Shown: piece by piece, positions 33,304-42,247 of the stretch | Numbering within the stretch: position 1 is the first letter of the stretch | Layout of the letters: every line of letters starts with the position of its first letter | Assembly (NCBI RefSeq): GCF_040253615.1 | Contig: NZ_JBEJGY010000004.1 | Location: 868,001-932,000 of the forward strand | Origin: Streptomyces sp. Edi4 | Lineage (GTDB): Bacteria > Actinomycetota > Actinomycetes > Streptomycetales > Streptomycetaceae | Reading direction: 5' to 3' | DNA length: 64,000 nt | Translations under genes and position numbers: made by a program | The notes under the pieces: generated by a model | Told to the model about the DNA's origin: nothing | Databases searched by the model: none | The model's input: only the letters and a program-made list of their open reading frames with translations

Positions 33304-33983
33304 CCGGGCAGCCGGCCACCGGCGGCGACGCGGAGACGGGCAAGCACGCGGAGACGGGCAGGGATGCGGAGTCAGGCAGGGACGCGATCCGGCGGGCGGC
33401 GCGGCGGGCGTTCACGCTGCGCCCGTACGCCGAGGTCACCATGCGTTCCATCGCGGCGGACGCCGGGGTGAGCCCGTCACTCATCGTCAAGCTCTTCGGC
33501 AGCAAGGAACGGCTCTTCCACACGGTCGCGGACTTCGGTCCCGCCGCCGAGACGCTGTTCGCGGCGCCGCTGGACGCGCTGGGCCGCCACCTCGTCCTGA
33601 CGATGGTGCGGATGCGGCGCGAGGACCAGGGGGATCCGCTCCTTCGCGCGGTGTTCTCGCTGGGCAACGTGGACGAACGCACCCTGCTGCGGGAGCGGTT
33701 CCGCGAGCAGGTCACGTCCCGTCTCGCCGGTCAACTGCGCGGTGGGGACAGCGAGTTGAGGGCCGAGTTGATCGCCGGTCTGCTGCTGGGGCTCGGCGCG
33801 ACCCTCAGTCTGCACCGGCCGGGCGCCGGGGAGCGCGCCACGCCCGAGCAGCTGGCGGATCTGTACGCGCCGGCCGTGCAGCGTCTGATCACCGGCCCGG
33901 AGAACTGCCGTCCGGCGAACGGCGACCCCGAGAACTGCGGCCCGGAGAACTGCCGTCCGGCGAACCGCGGCCCGGAGAACTGA
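33300..33983 (+). CDS. TetR-family regulator with repetitive termini
   Basis: A 227-residue TetR protein. The helix-turn-helix is in residues 40-75 (RPYAEVTMRSIAADAGVSPSLIVKLFGSKERLF). The C-terminal ligand domain has the AcrR-like LLRERFREQVTSRLAGQL helix. Residues 10-30 repeat (D/H)AETGR-like units, and the last 30 residues repeat GPENCRPAN. The matching DNA is two copies of a 27-bp unit at about 33894 and 33942 plus a partial third. These tails look like recent in-frame expansions. It is coupled to the MFS gene by a 4-bp overlap. Confidence 0.9.
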   Translation: MTGQPATGGDAETGKHAETGRDAESGRDAIRRAARRAFTLRPYAEVTMRSIAADAGVSPSLIVKLFGSKERLFHTVADFGPAAETLFAAPLDALGRHLVLTMVRMRREDQGDPLLRAVFSLGNVDERTLLRERFREQVTSRLAGQLRGGDSELRAELIAGLLLGLGATLSLHRPGAGERATPEQLADLYAPAVQRLITGPENCRPANGDPENCGPENCRPANRGPEN

Positions 33984-33988
33984 CCGGA

Positions 33989-34006
33989 ATTAGCTGTTTG
34001 GCTAAT
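33989..34006. terminator. AT-rich inverted repeat between convergent genes
   Basis: ATTAGC-TGTTTG-GCTAAT lies between the tetR stop and the ferredoxin stop. It is a small hairpin, perhaps a weak terminator for both genes. Confidence 0.4.
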
Positions 34007-34193
34007 CGTGGACGGTGACGGCCCCCACCGGGCAGGCCCGGGCGGCCTCGCGGACCAGCGGGTCACCGCCGCCGTCCTCGCGGCCGGGCAGCAACTCGCT
34101 GAAGCCGTCGTCGTCCTGCGTGAAGACGCCGGGGGCGGTGAGCGCGCACTGGCCCGCGCCGATACAGACGTCCTTGTCGATGCCGATCCGCAT
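34002..34193 (-). CDS. [3Fe-4S] ferredoxin partner of the P450
   Basis: A 63-residue ferredoxin. The cluster residues are Cys in DVCIGAGQC (with Ala-Gly in place of the second and third usual Cys pattern) and the late ARACPVGA, the layout of actinomycete P450 ferredoxins with one 3Fe-4S cluster. It passes electrons from a ferredoxin reductase to the CYP gene product 31 bp upstream in the same operon. AAGGAGC precedes the ATG. No reductase gene is present. Confidence 0.95.
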   Translation of the reverse strand: MRIGIDKDVCIGAGQCALTAPGVFTQDDDGFSELLPGREDGGGDPLVREAARACPVGAVTVHD

Positions 34194-34224
34194 CCGCTGC
34201 TCCTTCTCCTTCGGTTCCCGTCCG

Positions 34225-35457
34225 CTACCAGGCGACGGGGAGTTCGACCATGCCCTGGATGGTGTCGCCCGGCTTGAACGGAATCTCCTGCGCCGGCACC
34301 GCGAGCCGCAGGTTCGGCAGCCGGTCGAACAGCGAGCGCAGCGCGATCTCCATCTCCGCCCGCGCCAGGTTCTGGCCGAGGCACTGGTGGATGCCGAAGC
34401 CGAACGCGACGTGGTGGCGGGTGGCGCGGTGCCAGTCGATCCGGTCGGGCTCCTCGTAGCTGGCGCTGTCCCGGTTGATGACGGACGTCGAGAAGACCAC
34501 ACCGTCACCGGCCCGTACCACCTCGCCGCCGATCTCGATGTCCTCAAGAGCCACCCGCAGCATCCCGTCCGCGATCGACAGGAAACGCAGCAGCTCCTCG
34601 ACGGCGGCCGGCATGAGGGCCGCGTCGGAGCGCAGTTCGGCCAGCGCCTGCGGGTGCTGGAGCAGGGTGAAGGTGCCGAGCGAGATCATGTTGGCGGTGG
34701 TCTCATGGCCCGCCACCAGCAGGATGACGGCGAGGTCCACCAGCTCACGCTCATCCAGGAGGCCTTCGTCCAGGCGCCGTCCGATCAGTTCGTCGAGCAG
34801 CCCGTCGCCGGGTTCCTTCCGCTTGCGGTCGATGAGCCGCAGGAAGTAGTCGTCCAGGGCGTCGCGGGCCGCCTCGACGTCGGCGGTCTTCGGCCCCCGC
34901 AGCAGCTTGCGGGACTGGCCCTCGAAGAACGCGTGATCCTCATACGGCACGCCGAGCAGCGCGCAGATCACCATCGAGGGCACCGGCAGCGCGAAGGCGC
35001 CGACCAGGTCGGCCGGCGGCCCCTGCGCGACCATCCGGTCCAGGAGCGAGTCCACGGTCTCCTGGATGCGCGGCCGCAGTGCGGCGGTGCGCTTGAGGGT
35101 GAAGCTGGGGATCAGCATCCGGCGCTGGGTGGCGTGCACCGGGTCGTCCACGCCGAGCAACGCGGTCCTGCGCTTGGTGATGCCGGCGAACCTGGCCGTC
35201 GGGGAGGGGAAGCCGTCGTGGGTGCGGTCACTGGAGAGCCGGGGGTCGGCCAGCAGGGCGCGCGCCTCGGCGAGCCCGGTGACCATCCACACGGGCCGGC
35301 CGTCGTAGAGGCGGACGCGGGCCAGCGGCCGCGCGTCGCGCAGCGGCTGGTACGCGGTGGGCGGGTGGTAGGGGCAGCCGCGGTTCTGCGGGAAGGTGAC
35401 GCTGTCCGGGGAGGCGGCGGTGTGGTCCGTGCTGACGCTGGTGTTGCTGCCTGTCAT
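34225..35457 (-). CDS. Cytochrome P450, CYP105-like
   Basis: A 410-residue soluble P450. The I-helix oxygen-binding motif is LLVAGHETTANM, the K-helix ExxR is EELLR, and the heme loop is FGFGIHQCLGQNLARAE with the axial Cys. The N-terminal FPQNRGCPYHPP and the overall pattern with a small ferredoxin gene behind suggest the CYP105 family, which hydroxylates xenobiotics, macrolides and fatty acids. The start ATG 35457 has GAGG upstream; a GTG 42 nt earlier is an alternative. Substrate unknown. Confidence 0.93.
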   Translation of the reverse strand: MTGSNTSVSTDHTAASPDSVTFPQNRGCPYHPPTAYQPLRDARPLARVRLYDGRPVWMVTGLAEARALLADPRLSSDRTHDGFPSPTARFAGITKRRTALLGVDDPVHATQRRMLIPSFTLKRTAALRPRIQETVDSLLDRMVAQGPPADLVGAFALPVPSMVICALLGVPYEDHAFFEGQSRKLLRGPKTADVEAARDALDDYFLRLIDRKRKEPGDGLLDELIGRRLDEGLLDERELVDLAVILLVAGHETTANMISLGTFTLLQHPQALAELRSDAALMPAAVEELLRFLSIADGMLRVALEDIEIGGEVVRAGDGVVFSTSVINRDSASYEEPDRIDWHRATRHHVAFGFGIHQCLGQNLARAEMEIALRSLFDRLPNLRLAVPAQEIPFKPGDTIQGMVELPVAW

Positions 35458-35664
35458 GAAGACCTCGCAAGCGAAGGGATCCGTCTTGCCGATCTCCACT
35501 ACATGCCTCAGGCACCTATGGCGTCTACGCGTTCTTCGGCCGATTCCCTCCTTTGCGCCCTTTCGGCCCAGCGCGCCCGGGGCCGGTGCGGGGCTCAGGG
35601 GCGGACAGGGCTAGCGTGTGTGCGGCCCGTCGTGCGTCACGGGCCGGTGAGGAGATCGACCCTG

Positions 35665-36672
35665 ATGTCCGGTATGACCCTGGGCGAAGGCGCGACGGGC
35701 GGCCTGCCCGAGCTGACCACGGGGCGGCTGCTGACGGTGTGGCGGCCCGACGCGGCGGCGCTGCTGCTGATCGTCGCCCTGGCCGCGCTGTACGGCTGGG
35801 GCGTGCTGCGGCTGCGCCGGCGCGGCGAGCCCTGGCCCCTGGCGCGCACCGCGGCCTTCGCGTTCATCGGCCTCGGCGCCCTGGCCGTGGCCACCATGTC
35901 GGCGCTCGCGGTGTACGACACCGAGCTGTTCTGGCCGGCCGCCGTACAGAACGTCCTGCTCGACCTGATCGCGCCGCTCGGGCTCGCCCTGGGCGACCCG
36001 CTGCGCCTTGGCACGCTCGCGCTGCCGGAGCGCGGCGCGGGCCGGCTCCGGGGCGCCATGAGCGGACGCCTGGTGCGGTTCCTCACCTTCCCGCTGGTCA
36101 GTACGGCCCTGGTGCTCGCCACGGAGCTCTGTGTCTATTTCACGCCGTACTTCGAGACGGCGCTGCGCCACCCCGCGCTGCACGAGCTGATGTATCTCCA
36201 TCTGCTGCTCGCGGGAAGCCTGTTCGTGCTGCCGATGCTCACCCACGAGGCGGCGCTGCCGGCCTGGTGCACCCACCCGGTGCGGGCCGCGCTCGTCTTC
36301 CTCGACGGGCTGATCGACGCGGTGCCCGGCATCGTCGTGATGACCCACAGCACCCTGATCGCCGGCGCCTGGTACCTGGGCCACTCCCCCGCCTGGGCGC
36401 CCGACGTCCAGCGGGACCAGCAGCTCGGCGGCGGCGCGATGGTCACCATCGCCGAACTGGTGTCACTGCCGTTCCTGCTCGCGATCCTGGTGCAGTGGTC
36501 GCGCGCCGACCGCGCCCAGCGCGTGGTGCTCGACCGCCGCCTCGACGCCGAACTGGCTCCGGCCGCCCCGGTGACGGGACGGCCGAAGGACGCGGAGCTC
36601 GTACGGCCCTGGTGGGAGACGGACGGCGGAGCGGTCGGGCAGCGGATGCGTCAGCGCGGCCCGGAGAGCTGA
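35665..36672 (+). CDS. Cytochrome c oxidase assembly (CtaG-like) membrane protein
   Basis: A 335-residue protein with about seven or eight membrane helices of the caa3-type CtaG family. Typical blocks are ELFWPAAVQNVLLDLIAPLGLALGDPLRL, HPALHELMYLHLLLAGSLFVLPML, and a His-rich VVMTHSTLIAGAWY. The conserved histidines may bind copper during oxidase assembly. The last 60 residues are soluble. The start ATG 35665 follows GAGGAG. It ends 4 bp before the stop of the convergent small membrane-protein gene. Confidence 0.88.
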   Translation: MSGMTLGEGATGGLPELTTGRLLTVWRPDAAALLLIVALAALYGWGVLRLRRRGEPWPLARTAAFAFIGLGALAVATMSALAVYDTELFWPAAVQNVLLDLIAPLGLALGDPLRLGTLALPERGAGRLRGAMSGRLVRFLTFPLVSTALVLATELCVYFTPYFETALRHPALHELMYLHLLLAGSLFVLPMLTHEAALPAWCTHPVRAALVFLDGLIDAVPGIVVMTHSTLIAGAWYLGHSPAWAPDVQRDQQLGGGAMVTIAELVSLPFLLAILVQWSRADRAQRVVLDRRLDAELAPAAPVTGRPKDAELVRPWWETDGGAVGQRMRQRGPES

Positions 36673-36676
36673 CCGG

Positions 36677-37084
36677 TCAGTGCCGGTCGCGGCGCCTGCG
36701 CAGCCGGCTCACGATGAACCAGATCACGAAGACCACGAGCGCGATGAACAGGAGCACCAGGATCAGCAGGAAGATCCCGAGCTTCTTGAAGAAGCCGCCC
36801 TTCTTCTTTTTCTTGGCCTTCTTGGACGCCAGGGCGTGGGACGCGGCCGGCGCGGTGTGCTGCCCGGCGCGCGCCGCCTGAGCCGTACCGGCCGCGTCCG
36901 AGGCGGGCGCGGCCTGCGCGGCCGTCACGGACGCGGTCGCGGCGCGCGGCGCCGCCTGCGCGGCCACCGGGCCCGCCGCGAGCGAGGCGCCGAGTACCAG
37001 GGCCAGCAGCACCGCCGCCCGGCGCAGCGGACCGGGGCCGCGCCGGGACCGCTTGGCCAGGGGCGTGGAGTGCGGTTGGTTCAT
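36677..37084 (-). CDS. Small Ala-rich exported/membrane protein
   Basis: A 135-residue protein. A basic N-terminus and a hydrophobic segment (AAVLLALVLGASLAAGPVAA) give a signal peptide or first helix. A low-complexity Ala-rich region is followed by SKKAKKKKKGGFFKKLG and a very hydrophobic second helix (IFLLILVLLFIALVVFVIWFIV) ending RLRRRRDRH. ATG 37084 is favoured over 37093 for spacing from GGGGG. Function unknown; the polylysine stretch next to a helix suggests binding to anionic lipids. Confidence 0.7.
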   Translation of the reverse strand: MNQPHSTPLAKRSRRGPGPLRRAAVLLALVLGASLAAGPVAAQAAPRAATASVTAAQAAPASDAAGTAQAARAGQHTAPAASHALASKKAKKKKKGGFFKKLGIFLLILVLLFIALVVFVIWFIVSRLRRRRDRH

Positions 37085-37185
37085 CGTTGTCATCCCCCAA
37101 GGAACGTCAGGTGCGGCCAGGGCGCCGCACGCTGTCTGTAACTGTTACCCGTCAAGCCGTTCGTACGCGTCCGGTCTCGGTGGCG

Positions 37186-37956
37186 TCAGTGGTGCGCCGG
37201 GACGCCCGCCGACGTCTCCACCTCGATCAGCGAGGCGCTGTGGCGCTCCGCCTCGAAGGCCGCGTGGCCGCCCCGCAGGCCGAACAGGCGCTTGGCGAGC
37301 AGGATGTAGAGGACCGCCAGGATGTTGACGGTCAGCGTGGCGATCTTCACCCAGCTGATCTTCTCGGTGAGTTCGTAGATCTCCAGCGGCAGGAACATCG
37401 CCGTGGCGACGACGGTGAGGTACTCCGCCCACCGCTTGGCCCGCCACAGACCGACGCCCTCGACGATCTCGATCAGCGCGTACACCAGCAGCGCCACCGC
37501 GACGATCACCAGGGTCGAGTGCTTGTAGTCGAAGGTCTTCTGGATGGTGCCGACCACCGGCGAGTGGTCGAGGTCGTAGTGGAAGTGGCGGAAGACCGGC
37601 CGGAACACGTCGAGGTATTCGTCGAAGAACCGGCGCACCGCGTCCTGGCTGTTGCTGAACTTCCACACCGCGATGGCCACCAGGACGATGAACACGCCGC
37701 GCACGGCCCGCTCGATGGCCAAGAAGCGCAGGATGAACAGATCGCGCAGCACCTTGCCGCGCGGCACCAGCGGGGCGTCCTCGGCCGGCCCCGAGCCGTG
37801 CGGCGCGCCGAGGACGAAGTCCCCGCAGCGCAGACAGCGCCAGGCCTCGCCGAAACCGGTCTCGGCGCGCAACCGGTCGCGCAGTACGGCCTCCTGGGGC
37901 GCGTACGTCACATGGCCGCGGCGCGCGCAGGTGCGCCGGTCCCAGTCGATCTTCAT
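37186..37956 (-). CDS. DUF2127 membrane protein
   Basis: A 256-residue protein with four hydrophobic helices (for example LVIVAVALLVYALIEIVEGVGLW and the RWAEYLTVVATAMFLPLEIYEL block), matching the DUF2127 family. The N-terminal 50 residues are an added soluble part with CARRGH and WRCLRCGD, possibly a small zinc ribbon. GGGAGGAAG precedes the ATG. Function is unknown for the whole family. Confidence 0.85.
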   Translation of the reverse strand: MKIDWDRRTCARRGHVTYAPQEAVLRDRLRAETGFGEAWRCLRCGDFVLGAPHGSGPAEDAPLVPRGKVLRDLFILRFLAIERAVRGVFIVLVAIAVWKFSNSQDAVRRFFDEYLDVFRPVFRHFHYDLDHSPVVGTIQKTFDYKHSTLVIVAVALLVYALIEIVEGVGLWRAKRWAEYLTVVATAMFLPLEIYELTEKISWVKIATLTVNILAVLYILLAKRLFGLRGGHAAFEAERHSASLIEVETSAGVPAHH

Positions 37957-38112
37957 GCTCTTCCTCCCGTGAGGCCCGCGACGCGGCGCGGGCCGATGTG
38001 CTCACAGGGACCGTAGTGGACCCTTGTCGTGGACTTGCCACGGGGTCGTCCCGGTGGCGTGACACGCCGCCCTCGCGCGCCGTCCCGGGCGGCCGGGGAC
38101 GAGAATGCCCCG

Positions 38113-38742
38113 ATGAGCTCCGCGATCACGACCCCCTCCGCCGCCCGCGCCGACGAGCGGTTCCTTTTGGTGCTCTCGGCGGCGTCCGGGGCCACGGACG
38201 CGTTCGCCTTCCTCTGTCTGGGAAATGTGTTCGCCGGGGTGATGACCGGCAATCTCGTCCTGGTCGGCGCGTCGGTGGGCGCCGGGGACCGCGACGTGGT
38301 GCCCCGCGCCCTGTCCGCACTGACCGGGTACGCGCTCGGCGCGGCCGGGGCTGCGGTCGTCTCCGCCCAGGTGCCGGCCCGGCTGCTGCTCGCGGGCCAG
38401 AGCGCGCTGCTCGCACTGCTCGCCGCCGGATGGGCGCTGGGGCTCGGGCGTTCGCTCGGCTCCCAGATGGCGCTGCTGTTCGTGGCGGCCCTCGCGATGG
38501 GCGTGCAGGCGCGCGTCTGGTCCACTCCGACCACGTACTTCACGGGTACGTTCACCGGGCTCGCGGGGCGCGTCGGCCAGGGGGAGGCGGAGCGGGCCGA
38601 CCGGTGGGCGGCGGGGCGGCTCGTCGCGGTCGTGCTCGGGGCGGCGGCCACGTCCCTGATCGTGTGGTGTTGCGCCCCGGCGGCCGGCGCGACGGGCGCC
38701 GTCCTCTGCGCGGCGGCGTACGTTCTCCTCGGCCGCCGGTGA
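38113..38742 (+). CDS. DUF1275 (YoaK-like) membrane protein
   Basis: A 209-residue protein with six hydrophobic helices. LSAASGATDAFAFLCLGNVFAGVMTGNLVLVG at residues 21-52 is the family mark, and a second TPTTYFTGTFTGLAG motif follows later. The two motifs form the internal duplication of the family. Function unknown; membrane location is certain. Confidence 0.9.
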   Translation: MSSAITTPSAARADERFLLVLSAASGATDAFAFLCLGNVFAGVMTGNLVLVGASVGAGDRDVVPRALSALTGYALGAAGAAVVSAQVPARLLLAGQSALLALLAAGWALGLGRSLGSQMALLFVAALAMGVQARVWSTPTTYFTGTFTGLAGRVGQGEAERADRWAAGRLVAVVLGAAATSLIVWCCAPAAGATGAVLCAAAYVLLGRR

Positions 38743-38766
38743 GCGCGGCCCGCGCGCCCGGACGGT

Positions 38767-38794
38767 CAACTGGCCCTGGGTACCTGCCCAGTTG
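38767..38794. other. Inverted repeat
   Basis: CAACTGG and CCAGTTG flank CCCTGGGTACCTGC in the 253-bp gap between the DUF1275 gene and the phosphatase gene. It may be a terminator or an operator. The rest of the gap includes an AT-rich CCTTTGACATATGCCACG patch suitable for a promoter. Confidence 0.45.
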
Positions 38795-38995
38795 TGGCGC
38801 GGACACCCGCCGGGCATATGCTCAGCGCCACACCCGGCTCACGGCTGGCGATCCGGCTCGCCTTTGACATATGCCACGAGCACCACCGTATCGAGTGTTG
38901 CCAAATCCCTTACGGGGCATCGCTGCCTGTGCAACAGTCGTTACCGGTCCACTTCGCCCAGACCAGGCTCTGCCGCGGCCGCATCGGAGAACGTC

Positions 38996-40429
38996 ATGCC
39001 GTCCCATCTGTTCGCGGACCGTCCCGCTCCCCAACCGCCCGAGCGGGGCACGGTCGACGCACTGATCACGCAGACCCGCAGACTGCGCGGGGGTGTGGAC
39101 GCGGTGCGTCGGGACGCGCTCGTGGACGACGACGACCCGCAGGGCCGCTGGCAGCGCGCCCTGTGCGACCTGGCGGTCCATCAACTCGACGATCTGGGCT
39201 CCCACTTGGGCCAGCTGCGTGAGGGCCTGTCCGCCGAGGAGGAGGACGCGGCGGCGCTCGCCGTCGAGAACGCGTCCGGCCCCGAGCCCGCCCCCGCCGC
39301 CCCGCTCAGCCGGGTCGGCAGCGCGGAGTGGAACCTGCTGACCGACGCCGTGAACTGGTCCGAGGAGCTGTTCGAGATCTTCGGGCGGTCCCCCGAGAGC
39401 GGCGGGATGTCGCTCGACGAGCTGCCCGCCATGGTCTTCGCCGACGACCAGGCCCTGCTCACCTCGATGGTGACGGGCGCCCTGGTGGACGGCAGGCCGA
39501 TCGACGGGGAGTTCCGCATCGTCCGGAACGACGGGCACATCCGTACGCTCCACATGATGGGCGAGCCGGTGCTCGACGCCGACGGCTGCACCGCCTCGAT
39601 GTGGGCCGTCCTGCGTGATGTGAGCGAGCTGCGGCGCGGCCAGCACGCGGTGCGCGAGAGCCGCGAGGGCCTGCGCCGCCAGCGCCACATCGCCCGGACC
39701 GAGCACCGCCTCGCGGTCGAGCTGCGCGAGGCGGTCCTGCCGCCGTGGCGCGGCTCCCTGCGACTGCCGCACGGCGCCCCCGGCGCACTCGACATCGCCG
39801 GGCACTATCTGCCGTCCGCCTCCAGCGCCCTCATCGGCGGCAGTTGGTACGACGCGCTCGAACTGCCCGACGGCGCCTCCTTACTGACCGTCGGCGATCT
39901 CACCGGACGCGGTGCGACGGCGACCGGCGCCATGGCGATGCTGCTCGGCGCGCTGCGCGGCATGGCCGTCGCCGGCATCGGCCCCGCAGCCCTGATGGGC
40001 CACCTCAACCACCTTCTGGAGACGACCGTGCAGCCCGCTCTGGGCAGCGCGGTCTGCTGCCGTTATGAGCCCGAAAAGCGCACGCTCTCCTGGTCCGGGG
40101 CCGGCCACCCCGCCCCGCTGCTGTTCCGCGACGGGTCGGGACGGCCGCTCGGCGCACGGGACGGCGTCCTGCTCGGGGCCACCCACCGGGCGGCCTACGG
40201 CCAGGCCGAGGTCACCCTGCGCGCGGGCGACGTGCTGGTCCTCGGCACCGACGGCCTGACCCGGCGGGGCGCATCCGACGAGGCGCACCAGGGCCGGCTG
40301 CTGGCACTGGCGCCGCTCTTCGACGGGGGCCGCACGGCGCAGGACTGCGTGCGGATGATCGTCGAGGAGTTCGGCGAGCCCGAGCGCGCGGACGACGCCT
40401 GTGTGCTGGTGGCCCGCATCGGATCCTGA
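38996..40429 (+). CDS. PAS-domain PP2C (SpoIIE-type) phosphatase, TTA-containing
   Basis: A 477-residue regulator. Residues 1-105 are a helical N-domain, about 110-215 form a PAS fold (WSEELFEIFGRSPE, then RIVRNDGHIRTLHMMGEPV), a short coiled linker follows, and about 262-475 form the SpoIIE phosphatase domain with GGSWYDAL, TVGDLTGRG for metal binding, SGAGHPAPLL and LGTDGLTRRG. Such proteins dephosphorylate anti-sigma antagonists and tune sigma-B-like factors. Leu296 is encoded by TTA (39881-39883), so translation should depend on bldA tRNA. The start ATG follows GGAGA. Confidence 0.93.
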   Translation: MPSHLFADRPAPQPPERGTVDALITQTRRLRGGVDAVRRDALVDDDDPQGRWQRALCDLAVHQLDDLGSHLGQLREGLSAEEEDAAALAVENASGPEPAPAAPLSRVGSAEWNLLTDAVNWSEELFEIFGRSPESGGMSLDELPAMVFADDQALLTSMVTGALVDGRPIDGEFRIVRNDGHIRTLHMMGEPVLDADGCTASMWAVLRDVSELRRGQHAVRESREGLRRQRHIARTEHRLAVELREAVLPPWRGSLRLPHGAPGALDIAGHYLPSASSALIGGSWYDALELPDGASLLTVGDLTGRGATATGAMAMLLGALRGMAVAGIGPAALMGHLNHLLETTVQPALGSAVCCRYEPEKRTLSWSGAGHPAPLLFRDGSGRPLGARDGVLLGATHRAAYGQAEVTLRAGDVLVLGTDGLTRRGASDEAHQGRLLALAPLFDGGRTAQDCVRMIVEEFGEPERADDACVLVARIGS

Positions 40430-40493
40430 CGCACAGACAAGGGCCAACCACCCGCCGAAACAAGGGGATTGGGACGACTCGCGCCGGCTCTTC

Positions 40494-40521
40494 GGGGTTG
40501 TACGTATCCGCGTACAACCCC
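40494..40521. terminator. Bidirectional terminator hairpin
   Basis: GGGGTTGTACG-TATCCG-CGTACAACCCC, a perfect 11-bp stem followed by TTCT, lies between the phosphatase gene and the convergent NsdA-like gene. Confidence 0.8.
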
Positions 40522-40523
40522 TT

Positions 40524-42017
40524 CTAGATGTCGGCGATGCGGCCGCGCTTCGACGGAGCCGCGGGCATCGCCTGGGCGATCTCCTCCCGCAGGTCCTGGA
40601 TCTTGCCGTGGCTCGCGTACTGACCGGTGAGCCGGTACATCTCACGCAGCCGGTCCCAGGTGCGGTGCGAGGAGGTCTCGCCCATCGACACCAGAGCCAG
40701 GCGGGCATAGCGGTCCGCCTGCTCGGGGTCGTCCGCGATGAAACAGGCCGAGGCGAGCGAGATGTAATCGAAGATCTTCGAGCGCTGACGCCCCCCGACC
40801 CGCAGTTCGAGCGCCTGCTTGGCGTGGTGCTGCGCGATGGTGGCCGCCGCCGGATCGTGCTCGGCGAGGGTACGGAAGGCCAGCGCCTCCATGCCGTGCA
40901 GATCCGCCTCGTCGAACATCTGCATCCAACTGGGCGGCGGCACATCGCCCTTGTCGGAGACGAACAGCTCCTCCGCCTCGCCGAGGGTACGGCGCATGGC
41001 CTGGCCGCGCCCCATGGACGCCTGCGCCCACGCCTCGATGGTGTGCAGCATCGCGCGCGTGCGCGGCAGGGTCTCCTCGCCCGAACCGGACTTGGCGAGC
41101 TTCATCAGATCGAGGGCTTCGCCGGGGCGGCCCAGGTGGACCATCTGGCGGGCCGCACGCGAGAGGGCTTCGCCCGCGCGGGGCCGGTCGCCGCCCTCGC
41201 GGGCCGCGTGGGCGGCGATGACGAAGTACTTCTGCGCGGTCGGCTCAAGGCCGATGTCGTGCGACATCCAGCCCGCGAGGACGGCCAGGTTGGCTGCGAC
41301 GCCCCACAGGCGCCGCTGGAGATGGTCGGGGTGGCGGTAGGCGAGCATGCCGCCCACCTCATTGAGCTGGCCGACCACCGCCTTGCGCTGGAGCCCGCCC
41401 CCACGCGAGGCGTCCCAGGCGCGGAACACTTCGACCGAGTGCTCCAGGGCGTCGATCTCCTGCGACCCGATGGGGGCCGCCTCATAACGGTCGAACCCCG
41501 CGGGGTCGGCGTGCAGGGGGTCCTGGAGACGGGGAGCGTCGGCCGAGAGTACGGGGTCGGTGTGCAGCCAGTCGTGCATGGCGCTGCTGAGTACGGAGCC
41601 GGAGGCGAGCGCGGCGCCCGCCCCCACAAGACCGCGTCGGTTGAGCATGAGGTCCATTCCCGTGAATTCGGTGAGGACCGCCGCCGTCCGTTCGGGCGCC
41701 CACGGAACGCCGTCCGGATTCTTGCTGTTCCTGACGTCGTTCCGTTTTCCAGCGCGCCCGTGCCGGTCGAACCCTAGGTCCTCGATGGTCACGACACGGC
41801 CGAGCCGCTCGGTGAACAGCGCCGCCAGCACCCTGGGCACGGGATCGCGCGGGGTCTCCCCCATGTCGATCCAGCGCCGCACCCGCGAGGTGTCGGTGGA
41901 CAGTTGGGGGTGGCCCATGGCCGCCGCCTGCCGGTTCACCATCCGCGCGAGTTCGCCCTTGGACCAGCCGGCGAGGCCGAACAGGTCGTTCAGACGGGTG
42001 TTGGGTTGTCCGCTCAC
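40524..42017 (-). CDS. NsdA-like TPR-type regulator of differentiation
   Basis: A 497-residue protein. It begins PNTRLNDLFGLAGWSKGELARMVNRQAA, close to the start of S. coelicolor NsdA as I remember it, followed by a RWIDMGETPRDPVP helix-turn-helix-like region. From about residue 170 onwards come repeated helical hairpins resembling TPRs. NsdA represses sporulation and antibiotic production. The start is GTG 42017 after GGGGGCTTGAC. In S. coelicolor nsdA adjoins amtB; here the neighbours differ, so this may be a paralogue. It stands between two TTA-containing genes. Confidence 0.78.
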   Translation of the reverse strand: MSGQPNTRLNDLFGLAGWSKGELARMVNRQAAAMGHPQLSTDTSRVRRWIDMGETPRDPVPRVLAALFTERLGRVVTIEDLGFDRHGRAGKRNDVRNSKNPDGVPWAPERTAAVLTEFTGMDLMLNRRGLVGAGAALASGSVLSSAMHDWLHTDPVLSADAPRLQDPLHADPAGFDRYEAAPIGSQEIDALEHSVEVFRAWDASRGGGLQRKAVVGQLNEVGGMLAYRHPDHLQRRLWGVAANLAVLAGWMSHDIGLEPTAQKYFVIAAHAAREGGDRPRAGEALSRAARQMVHLGRPGEALDLMKLAKSGSGEETLPRTRAMLHTIEAWAQASMGRGQAMRRTLGEAEELFVSDKGDVPPPSWMQMFDEADLHGMEALAFRTLAEHDPAAATIAQHHAKQALELRVGGRQRSKIFDYISLASACFIADDPEQADRYARLALVSMGETSSHRTWDRLREMYRLTGQYASHGKIQDLREEIAQAMPAAPSKRGRIADI

Positions 42018-42247
42018 GTCAAGCCCCCAGGTTCTCGGCTGAGTTGACAGTAAGCCCCCGTCAGGTGCGGCGCGACTATTCGCCAGGGTTCGCCAGGGCA
42101 CGCCAGATGGTGTGCCACCCGCGGCCGGGTGTCAGGTATGAGAGCGCCATCCCGACCCGGGGCCGGACCTCATTCCCCAGGGTGCGGCCCGGCCGCCGGG
42201 GCGGGTGGCGCACGTGACTTGTCGGCACACGAAGGGATCTGTCACCC

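Noticed and set aside
34015..36672. An 885-residue open frame on the plus strand
   Set aside because: Only its last 335 residues (the CtaG-like protein, start 35665) are real; the rest is antisense to the P450 and ferredoxin genes.
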